NCBI GenBank assembly: GCA_010027295.1
Contig: RGVM01000159.1
Span: 1 to 6,480, forward strand
Direction: 5' to 3'
From: Chitinophagia bacterium
GTDB taxonomy: Bacteria; Bacteroidota; Bacteroidia; Chitinophagales; Chitinophagaceae
DNA: 6,480 bases
Of the stretch, positions 1-5,545 are shown piece by piece (position 1 is the stretch's first letter; the number at the start of each line of letters is the position of its first letter). Both the position numbers and the translations under genes were made by a program. The notes beneath the pieces were generated by a model that worked only from the letters and a program-made list of their open reading frames with translations, made no database searches and had not been told where the DNA came from.

Positions 1-93
1 AACCGGACCTACCGCGACTACATGAACCGGTTCCGGTATTTCAACGACGAGGCGGGACGCAACATCCAGGTACAACTCCGATTCCAGTTCTGA
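1..93 (+). CDS. TonB-dependent receptor, C-terminal end only (partial)
   Basis: Only the last 30 codons lie in the window, ending in TGA at 91-93; the start is off the left edge. The visible end contains DYMNRFRYFNDEAGRNI and finishes in VQLRFQF. An aromatic-rich terminal strand ending in Phe is the hallmark of outer-membrane beta-barrels recognised by the BAM machinery. The D-Y-x-N-R-F-R-Y-x-x-D-E-x-G-R-N pattern just before it is familiar from Bacteroidota TonB-dependent receptors. These receptors import scarce substrates across the outer membrane using TonB energy. A small lipoprotein gene follows 93 bases downstream on the same strand, a common arrangement in this phylum. The substrate cannot be told from this fragment. 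Another large outer-membrane barrel is the main alternative. Confidence 0.72.
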   Translation, partial: NRTYRDYMNRFRYFNDEAGRNIQVQLRFQF

Positions 94-139
94 AGCCGAC
101 CCCCGACCGTCTGCCTCGCCTTTTACCCGTTTCTGGAAT

Positions 140-162
140 TATTTGCAACAATGTTTCAAATA
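140..162. promoter_or_regulatory. Interrupted inverted repeat upstream of lipoprotein gene (candidate operator)
   Basis: The sequence TTTGCAACAATGTTTCAAA (142-160) is a near-perfect dyad centred at position 151. Including the flanking bases the arms are TATTTG and CAAATA, then AAC and GTT, with one mismatched pair (146/156) and a three-base centre. It lies in an AT-rich island between GC-rich genes, 13 bases upstream of a TAnnTTTG-like box, roughly where a -33 element would sit. That position suits a repressor or activator site. It could instead form a weak hairpin in a read-through transcript from the receptor gene. The symmetry is seen directly; the function is inferred. Confidence 0.4.
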
Positions 163-174
163 TGTCGAATTCCC

Positions 175-182
175 TACCTTTG
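175..182 (+). promoter_or_regulatory. Candidate Bacteroidota -7 box (TACCTTTG)
   Basis: TACCTTTG matches the Bacteroidota sigma consensus TAnnTTTG exactly. No good TTTG -33 element sits at the usual distance; TTTC at 154-157, with a 17-base gap, is the nearest and is imperfect. If this box is used, transcription would begin about at the ATG at 187, so the mRNA would be leaderless or nearly so. The motif is seen; its use as a promoter is inference. Confidence 0.4.
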
Positions 183-186
183 GGAT

Positions 187-735
187 ATGAGGCATACATA
201 CGGGATCCTACTGCTTCTCGGGGTGTCGGCTGGCATATTGTCCTGTAAGAAGGCATCCAACCCGAACGACGAGAACGAGCACGAGGCCATCAACAAGGTC
301 GAGTTGTCGTTCAGCCGGCCGGGGGCGGCCGTGGCCACCTTCGTGATGGAGGATCCGGACGGGGACGGCGGCAATCCGCCGAGCCGGATCGATACCATTC
401 GGCTCTTATCCAACCAGACCTACACGCTCAACGTCCGCATTCTGAACATCGTCTCGGGCCGGGAGACCGACCTCACGCCTTCGATCATCGCACAGGGCAA
501 GGCGCACGAACTCTATTTCATCCCTTCCGGATTGAACCTCTCCGTCACCAAGACCGACAAGGATGCCGCCGGGTACCCGGTCGGCGTCACCTCGACCTGG
601 ACGGTGGGGGCTGCCGGCACCGGGAGCGTGCAGCTCAAACTGATGCACAAGGCGGGCATCAAGGGTCCGAACGATGCCCCGACGGTGGGACACACCGACC
701 TGCAGGTCGTCGTGCCGGCCCGAGTGTCAAACTGA
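187..735 (+). CDS. Small outer-membrane lipoprotein accompanying the TonB receptor
   Basis: This 182-residue protein begins with a lipoprotein signal peptide: MRHTYGILLLLG, then a lipobox ILSC with the acylated Cys at residue 20. After CKK comes a polar, acidic stretch (about 25-33, NPNDENEHE), the kind of composition linked to surface export of Bacteroidota lipoproteins. A Ca-binding-like DPDGDGGNPP segment lies at about 56-65. The rest looks beta-rich (alternating pattern such as TYTLNVRIL and SVQLKLM). The E-x-I-x-K-V-E-L-S-F start of the mature domain followed by D-x-D-G-D-G-G resembles a family of Bacteroidota lipoproteins encoded just after TonB-dependent receptors, sometimes labelled 'type 1 periplasmic binding fold'; that recollection is unverified. 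I chose ATG 187 rather than the in-frame ATG at 151 because the latter would add 12 residues ahead of a normal signal peptide and lies upstream of the promoter-like box. The likely role is as an accessory of the upstream receptor; the ligand is unknown. Confidence 0.78.
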   Translation: MRHTYGILLLLGVSAGILSCKKASNPNDENEHEAINKVELSFSRPGAAVATFVMEDPDGDGGNPPSRIDTIRLLSNQTYTLNVRILNIVSGRETDLTPSIIAQGKAHELYFIPSGLNLSVTKTDKDAAGYPVGVTSTWTVGAAGTGSVQLKLMHKAGIKGPNDAPTVGHTDLQVVVPARVSN

Positions 736-783
736 GGTCGGATGCTCAATGCCATTCATATTCTTACCCCCAATACCCTCATC

Positions 784-1389
784 ATGAAGCCCTTCCTGAC
801 AGCCGTCGCCATTGTTGTCCTCACCGTCGGTACCGCCCGGGCCCAGGGTCGGTTCGGCATCCTGGCGGGTCTCAACGTTGCCCATATCTCCTCGAACGAC
901 GACGATATCAATTCGGATAAGCAGGCCATGCCCTCCTGGCGTCTGGGCCTGGTCACGCAGCTGCCGATGGGCATGGGCTGGGCCTTCCAGCCGCAGGTGT
1001 TGCTACAGGGCAAGGGCACGGGCATTGCCCACCAGGGACATACCGACAAGACGCGGTTCACGTCGCTCGACCTCCCGCTGGCCTTCGTCTACCAGGGGGC
1101 GGGTGGATTCTATCTCGGAGGCGGTCCGAACCTTGGGTTCAATCTCGCCGCATCGGAGAAGGCCGACGATGGGGTGGAGAAGTTGGAGCTTGGCAGCAAG
1201 CCGGGACAGCTGAACCGCTTCGACTTCGGCGTCGACCTGCGGGCCGGCGTTCGGTTGAAGACGGGTCTGACGGTCGGACTGAACTATCTCAAGGGGTTGT
1301 CGAACATCTCCAATACGCCGGGGCTTACCTGGAACAACAACGTCTGGGGACTTTCGGTGGGCTATTTCTTACCCGGCAAGTCGAAGTAA
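784..1389 (+). CDS. Secreted outer-membrane beta-barrel protein, porin family (OMP_b-brl_2-like)
   Basis: The 201-residue protein has a clear Sec signal peptide (MKPFLTAVAIVVLTVGTARA) with predicted cleavage after ARA, before Gln21. The mature part starts RFGILAGLNVAHIS, matching the usual first strand of the Bacteroidota small barrel family (PF13568-like: F-G-x-x-x-G-x-N-x-x). It continues with alternating hydrophobic strands and Gly-rich turns (for example GGFYLGGGPNLGFNL and FGVDLRAGVRLKTG) and ends with VWGLSVGYFL, a plausible terminal strand followed by a short polar tail. The length is typical of eight-stranded barrels of this family. ATG 784 is preferred over the in-frame ATG at 742 because it places the signal peptide at the N-terminus. 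The gene starts 48 bases after the lipoprotein stop on the same strand and ends in a strong terminator, so it may be the last gene of that transcript. No specific transport role can be assigned. Confidence 0.82.
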   Translation: MKPFLTAVAIVVLTVGTARAQGRFGILAGLNVAHISSNDDDINSDKQAMPSWRLGLVTQLPMGMGWAFQPQVLLQGKGTGIAHQGHTDKTRFTSLDLPLAFVYQGAGGFYLGGGPNLGFNLAASEKADDGVEKLELGSKPGQLNRFDFGVDLRAGVRLKTGLTVGLNYLKGLSNISNTPGLTWNNNVWGLSVGYFLPGKSK

Positions 1390-1408
1390 GCTGTCTCATG
1401 TCGTGTGC

Positions 1409-1442
1409 AAGGGTTCTTCCGGTCGACCGGAAGGGCTTTTTT
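1409..1442 (+). terminator. Rho-independent terminator after the barrel protein gene
   Basis: A perfect 18-base palindrome CTTCCGGTCGACCGGAAG (1416-1433) is followed by GGC and a run of six T (1437-1442). In RNA the stem can extend outward through G-U and A-U pairs between about 1409-1415 and 1434-1440. It starts about 20 bases after the barrel-gene stop and lies in the gap between convergent genes. On the minus strand the palindrome comes 3' of the CHAT gene but has no T-run after it, so it is a canonical terminator only for the + strand. It could still block minus-strand read-through. Confidence 0.85.
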
Positions 1443-1458
1443 CGTCCATATCCAGGGC

Positions 1459-4035
1459 TCAGGATTTCTTCCAGAGGGGTTGGGATTTCCCGGATTCCCG
1501 ACGGAGACGCCATCCCAGAAGGAGCAGGGAAAGGGCGGCGGCGATGCCGGCCAGCCAGGGACCGGCGCCAGTCATGGATGGTTTCCTGTATGTGGACAGG
1601 GCCGGCACCGGGCCGTCATCTCCCACCAGGGTGAGGACGGCCCAGTAGATAGGGTTCAACTCCTCATCGGAACGTGCATTCCGGCGGTATTCATCCTGCG
1701 CCCCTCTGAGGGCTTCGGATCGGGATTGGCCTTCCTGCAACCGACGGTAGAAGGATTCGAGGATGGCGGCGGTGGAACGGTCGTCGACCCTGCCATAGGC
1801 GTACAGGCAGCTTCGTGCCCCGGCATAGCTGAACCAGTAGGCAAGGTTCAGGACTTCCTGGTGCGACCATTCACTCATGCCGCCGTGACAGATGGAGAGG
1901 ACGGCCAGGTCGGCATCAGTGCGGGTCGTGAGCAGTTCCTGAGGGCTCAGCCGGTGGGACAGTCCCGGTTCCGTGCTGTCGAGGATTATGAACGGGTTGC
2001 TGTTGAATCCGATATTAGAAACCCCATGGGCGGACACATGCAGGAGGTCGGTCCTGGGCAGGGCTGCCAGCAGTTCGGCCGAGGTGGCTTTCCCTTGGTC
2101 GTACATCCGGAAGCCGAACTGTTCCTGCAGGGTCTGGGCGGAGCGTTCGAAGAAGGGCAGCCGGTAGAGGGGTGTGCCCTCATAGTCGGGCACGAGGGCC
2201 ATGCGGCCGTTGGGGGACGCAGATGGATGTGGGCGCTGCTTCCGCATCTGGGCGATGGGCCAGGAGTAGTCGTACCGGATGTGATACCGGTCGCGGAGCA
2301 GCCGCAGGTCACGGAAGCGATGCGTGCCGATGGTGTCAGGTACCAGCATGTCGAAGTTGAATCCTGCGGTATAGCCGGAGGGCATGATCAGTAGTTTCCG
2401 GATACCCCGCAGGCATGGTTCCAGGTCGCGGAAGATGTGTTGCCAAAGTCGGTGGTAGGTGTCGCGGTAGCGTATCGGGTCGAGGAAGAGACTGTCGCCG
2501 TCCAGGAATTCCATGCTTTTCACAATCTCCCTTTTGACATCCCTGGCTTCCACGAGTGCCAGGGTGTCCCGCGTGACGATGATGAACTGGGTGGTCTCGA
2601 TGCGGATGTGTACATCGCTGGCGCTGATCAGGGCCTCGTCGGCCGCCAGGCTCTTGCGAACATCCCGGAGCGTGGCGGCAGGGGGGTGGGCGTTGCCGGT
2701 CAAGGCCTGCATCCGCTCGCCCAACTCCCGGTACTTGCCTCGTTGCTGGGCGGCCAGGGCCTCTTCCAGCCATGCCGGGTCGGGCTTCAGCCGGTTTCGC
2801 AGATGGCAGAGCCGCACCAGCAGGTATTCGGGATCGGTGGTGTACTTGAACCGGAAATGTCCCAGCGCGTTCCGGTCCATCCGTTCCCATGCAGGCCAGA
2901 GCCGGGCGATACGTCGGCATCTGGCCTGCAGTGTGTCGAGCATCGGTGCCAGCCGCGCCCCTTCATACAGTACATCCACGATAAACATCTGGTAGAAGAC
3001 GTTCACATAGTGGACATAGTAGTAGCGCTGCATGTCCGGATCGATCCGGACGAGTTCCCGCTCGCTCCGCTTAAGGCATGCCCAGGCGTTCAAGTTGTCC
3101 CCCGATTTTTGGTAGACCAATCCTCTGAGGTTTTCGAGTCCGGCGATATCGACGCTGTTACCGGGATAGTGTTGCCGGATGATTGCCTTCGCCTTGTCTA
3201 TCGAATAAAGGCATTTTCTTCGTGCGTCCGGGTACAAGTTGGATGGTCCGGGACCCGTGACATCGTCGTTGAACCGGTTCGCCAGGGCCCTCCATAGCAT
3301 GTGTCTGGCGTATCCTCCGGCCGTGTGGGGTTCAATCGCCAGGAACCGGAAAAGACTGTCGCCGAGGGCTCTGGCCCTGGGATAGTCATAGTTGCGGAAA
3401 AAGCTGATCTGTATGGCGATGCCGACATCTGTCTGATACAGGTGGTCTGTCCCGGCCATTGCCTCGTCCATCAGTCGGGTGAGGGAGTCGAGGCTGGGTG
3501 CTCCTTCTCGAGTCTCGAAGTGGAGGACATGAAACAGGGCCTTGTTGCCAAAGGCGCGCGCGCGGATATGGGCGGGCAGTCGGTGGCGGGTGGCAAGGAG
3601 GAGGGCGGTATCACTGATGCTGCCGAAGGGGGCCAGCCAGACGAGGGAACGGCAGGCCCGGGCATATTCCAGACAGGATTCAGCGAGCAGTTCCGGGTCA
3701 TTGCCACGGGCTTTGAGCCGGTCGATCTGTGGCCGCAGCAGTGCGAGGCTTCCGGTCCAGTCGCCCTCGTCGTGCCGGATACGCGCCTGCAGGAGGGTCT
3801 CCCATCCCACGTTCGCCGGCGTTTGGCCTGGCCGCATGGCCAGGGCTCGTTTCGCTTCCGCGATCCGTCCCGCATAGATGTTTCGCTCGACGGCGTCGGT
3901 CCAGCCAGGGCGGATGGGATCGGAGGCCCATGTCAGGCAGGTGGTGCAGGACAGCAGGCAGGCCAGAGCTGTATGCCGGCAAGGCTTGGCCACGCGGGCG
4001 ATGCAGGGCAGTCTTACCTTCTGATGGATGCGCAT
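1459..4035 (-). CDS. TPR-CHAT protein: predicted exported, membrane-anchored caspase-like protease
   Basis: This 858-residue protein ends in a CHAT domain (caspase HetF-associated with TPRs, PF12770-like), a clan CD Cys protease fold. The dyad is intact: His670 in LLHVSAHG and Cys716 in LAVLSICHGG. Typical flanking motifs are KLLIMPSGY (around 551), AGARSCLYAYGRVDDRSTA and NPIYWAVLTLVGD; the domain spans about 505-800. Residues about 38-460 look helical and repetitive, consistent with degenerate TPRs that would bind a substrate or partner. The N-terminus has a basic region, then a hydrophobic stretch (TALACLLSCTTCLTWA, 22-37) that reads as a signal peptide cleaved before Ser38; LLSC at 27-30 could be a lipobox. 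One transmembrane helix lies at about 827-842 (WLAGIAAALSLLLLGW), followed by a basic tail. This predicts TPR and CHAT domains outside the cytoplasm with a C-terminal anchor. ATG 4035 is chosen because an alternative GTG at 4113 would bury the export signal. It lies downstream of, and in the same direction as, the reductase. The target is unknown. Confidence 0.85.
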   Translation of the reverse strand: MRIHQKVRLPCIARVAKPCRHTALACLLSCTTCLTWASDPIRPGWTDAVERNIYAGRIAEAKRALAMRPGQTPANVGWETLLQARIRHDEGDWTGSLALLRPQIDRLKARGNDPELLAESCLEYARACRSLVWLAPFGSISDTALLLATRHRLPAHIRARAFGNKALFHVLHFETREGAPSLDSLTRLMDEAMAGTDHLYQTDVGIAIQISFFRNYDYPRARALGDSLFRFLAIEPHTAGGYARHMLWRALANRFNDDVTGPGPSNLYPDARRKCLYSIDKAKAIIRQHYPGNSVDIAGLENLRGLVYQKSGDNLNAWACLKRSERELVRIDPDMQRYYYVHYVNVFYQMFIVDVLYEGARLAPMLDTLQARCRRIARLWPAWERMDRNALGHFRFKYTTDPEYLLVRLCHLRNRLKPDPAWLEEALAAQQRGKYRELGERMQALTGNAHPPAATLRDVRKSLAADEALISASDVHIRIETTQFIIVTRDTLALVEARDVKREIVKSMEFLDGDSLFLDPIRYRDTYHRLWQHIFRDLEPCLRGIRKLLIMPSGYTAGFNFDMLVPDTIGTHRFRDLRLLRDRYHIRYDYSWPIAQMRKQRPHPSASPNGRMALVPDYEGTPLYRLPFFERSAQTLQEQFGFRMYDQGKATSAELLAALPRTDLLHVSAHGVSNIGFNSNPFIILDSTEPGLSHRLSPQELLTTRTDADLAVLSICHGGMSEWSHQEVLNLAYWFSYAGARSCLYAYGRVDDRSTAAILESFYRRLQEGQSRSEALRGAQDEYRRNARSDEELNPIYWAVLTLVGDDGPVPALSTYRKPSMTGAGPWLAGIAAALSLLLLGWRLRRESGKSQPLWKKS

Positions 4036-4119
4036 TCCGAAAGGATAAGAACGAGCCGCCCGGGGGATTTTCCCTGTCCATGCCCGGAATGCGTCGGGGA
4101 TGGTCTCCGCCACGGGGGC

Positions 4120-4932
4120 TCACCACATGTCCATAGGGTCTTCGATGATTCGCAGGCCCTCGTCGAACCCTGTGAGTGTCCTGATATCTTCTTCCGATAT
4201 CGAGAAGTCGAAGATGTCGAAGTTCTCGCGGATACGGGATGGTTCGACAGATTTCGGGATGGTCGAGATACCCTGTTGGATGCACCATCGCAGCATGATC
4301 TGGGCCGGTGTCTTCCCGTATTTCTCCGCCAGCGCAACCAGCTTGGGGTCGCCAAAGCGCTGTCCCCGGATCAGCGGGGTATAGGCCTGCAGGAGGATGC
4401 CGTGGTTTCGGCAGTGCTCCCACTCCTTGTGCATCACGAGGTAGGGGGAGAATTCTATCTGGTCGAGTGCCGGCGTGACGGTCGCGTAGTCGGGCATCTC
4501 ATGCAGAAAGGGGAGGAGGTAGTTGCCCACGCCGATGCCGCGCGCGCGTCCGCTGCGGCCGATCTCCTCGATGGCCTTCCAGTTCTCGCGGCGCCAGTCC
4601 TTCACCGGCCAGTGGATGAGGAGCATGTCCACATATTCGGTGTCGAGTTTCCGGAGGCTCTCCTCGAAGGATGCGAGGACGCCCTCCCTGCCCTGCACCG
4701 TGTTGGCGATCTTGGTCGTCACGAAGACCTCCTCCCGGGGGATGCCGCTCTGCCCCAGTGCCTGGCCGACCTCTTCCTCGTTCTCATAGGCCTGTGCGGT
4801 GTCGATGAGCCGGTAGCCGATGTCCAGTGCGTAGCGAATGGCGTTGACGGCCGGTTCGCCGTGCATGTCATAGACGCCCAGTCCGAAGAGGGGCATCCGT
4901 TGTCCGGTGTTGAGGGTGGCATAGGGTTGCAT
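4120..4932 (-). CDS. Aldo/keto reductase (NADPH-dependent)
   Basis: This 270-residue cytoplasmic enzyme of the aldo/keto reductase superfamily would reduce aldehydes or ketones with NADPH in a TIM barrel. The catalytic tetrad is complete: Asp44 and Tyr49 in LIDTAQAYENE, Lys74 in VTTK, His107 in LIHWP. The C-terminal cofactor motif is present as STIPKSVEPSRIREN. The length is near the 270-280 residues of the bacterial YvgN/2,5-diketo-gluconate-reductase-like group. Two motif positions differ from the usual form: GVGNY replaces the common GVSN(F/Y), and QIEFSPY replaces QIEYHPY. ATG 4932 (MQPYATLNTGQRMPLFGLG) is preferred over an in-frame TTG at 4959 because AKRs normally start a few residues before this first strand and the extra codons overlap a promoter-like box. 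The CHAT start lies 84 bases downstream on the same strand, so co-transcription is plausible. The natural substrate cannot be inferred. Confidence 0.93.
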   Translation of the reverse strand: MQPYATLNTGQRMPLFGLGVYDMHGEPAVNAIRYALDIGYRLIDTAQAYENEEEVGQALGQSGIPREEVFVTTKIANTVQGREGVLASFEESLRKLDTEYVDMLLIHWPVKDWRRENWKAIEEIGRSGRARGIGVGNYLLPFLHEMPDYATVTPALDQIEFSPYLVMHKEWEHCRNHGILLQAYTPLIRGQRFGDPKLVALAEKYGKTPAQIMLRWCIQQGISTIPKSVEPSRIRENFDIFDFSISEEDIRTLTGFDEGLRIIEDPMDMW

Positions 4933-4946
4933 GCGACTGATTTGAT

Positions 4947-4979
4947 GAAAGATAGTCAATGATGGGATGGCATCCGCAA
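4947..4979 (-). promoter_or_regulatory. Candidate Bacteroidota-type promoter for the reductase
   Basis: Read on the minus strand, TATCTTTC (4954 to 4947) matches TAnnTTTG at all fixed positions but the last. A TTG (4979 to 4977) lies 22 bases further upstream as a possible -33 element. Transcription would start around 4943, leaving a leader of about ten bases before ATG 4932, with no Shine-Dalgarno sequence. The boxes lie in the 95-base divergent gap shared with the DinB-type gene. Assignment is by motif only. Confidence 0.4.
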
Positions 4980-5027
4980 GTGTCCGAAATTACGAAGCGA
5001 ATTGTCCTGATAAACCAACACCCGAGC

Positions 5028-5466
5028 ATGGAACCCGCACGCATCTTGGCCCGACATCTCCGGGAACTGTACGACGGCGGCAACTGGACCGCCGTCAGCA
5101 TGCAGGAGGTCCTGTCCGGTGTGTCCCGGCAGCAGGCGTTGGCCCGGCATGGTGATACCCACACCATCGCGGAACTCCTGCATCATATCGATTACTACGC
5201 ATCCGCCGTGCTGGGTGTGCTACAGGGAGGGCCGCTGGAGGCGCACGACCGGTTCAGTTTCGACCTTGTGGAGGGAAAAAGTGGAAAGGGCGCTGCAGCG
5301 TGGACGGCACCTTGCCGACGTGGTAGAGGGTCTGGATGCGACAGCCCTGGATGGCGACTTCGACGATGGCAAATACGGCAGTTGCCATCGCAATATCCTC
5401 GGTCTGATCGAGCATACCCACTACCATCTGGGCCAGATGGCGATTCTTCGCAAGCTGATACCCTGA
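5028..5466 (+). pseudogene. DinB/YfiT-superfamily gene, broken by a mid-gene frameshift
   Basis: Two halves of one DinB-like four-helix protein lie in different frames. From ATG 5028 the first frame gives MEPARILARHLRELYDGGNW, then TIAELLHHIDYYASAVLGVLQGGPL and HDRFSFDL, ending in sense at about 5267. The second half is read one frame over, from a TGG at 5269: WREKVERALQRG, then ALDGDFDDGKYGSCHRN and IEHTHYHLGQMAILRKLIP, stopping at 5464-5466. DinB proteins bind a metal through a His of helix two (here HH at 52-53) and an HxxxHxxxQ-like pair near the end (HTHYHLGQ), so the break separates the ligands. Homologues as I remember them have about nine residues between FSFD and the Trp, whereas here only four bases remain, suggesting a lost stretch of about 23 bases. 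Without a shift, translation would run into an unrelated Arg/Ser-rich tail up to 5549. Assembly error is the alternative. Family members are putative metal-dependent hydrolases or thiol transferases; the role here is unknown. Confidence 0.8.
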
Positions 5467-5517
5467 CCCCGGGGATGCCGGCGGACGCGGTTGAGGCACG
5501 GGTTTCCCGCTCTGTCG

Positions 5518-5525
5518 TATATTCA
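5518..5525 (+). promoter_or_regulatory. Weak -7-like box (TATATTCA) upstream of PIG-L gene
   Basis: TATATTCA at 5518-5525 matches TAnnTTTG at four of six fixed positions; a TTG at 5491-5493 lies 24 bases upstream, slightly far for a -33 element. If used, the leader before ATG 5546 would be roughly 15-20 bases. It lies in the 79-base gap after the DinB-type gene. This is a low-confidence motif call. Confidence 0.2.
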
Positions 5526-5545
5526 TGTCCAACAAAAGACCAACC

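Noticed and set aside
1405..2394. A 329-codon + strand frame opposite the CHAT domain
   Set aside because: It begins inside the terminator, covers the conserved CHAT codons on the other strand and looks like composition-driven shadow coding.
4933..4959. Longer reductase starting at TTG 4959
   Set aside because: The nine extra codons overlap the promoter-like TATCTTTC box, and the ATG at 4932 gives the normal AKR N-terminus.
3301..4962. A 553-codon open frame on the + strand, antisense to the reductase and CHAT genes
   Set aside because: It lies opposite two genes with intact conserved motifs. Its translation has no recognisable domain, and long antisense frames are expected opposite GC-rich coding sequence.
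1459..4962. A CHAT-gasdermin or CHAT-CRISPR type defence system
   Set aside because: No gasdermin-like protein, Cas gene, repeat array or other effector is encoded here; the neighbour is an ordinary aldo/keto reductase, and the predicted extracytoplasmic location does not suit known CHAT defence systems.
5276..5280. A5 run as the site of the DinB frameshift
   Set aside because: An extra A here would restore a frame, but it would leave out the Trp at 5269 and following residues that fit the family spacing in the second frame. A lesion at 5265-5268 fits better, though this rests on remembered homologues.
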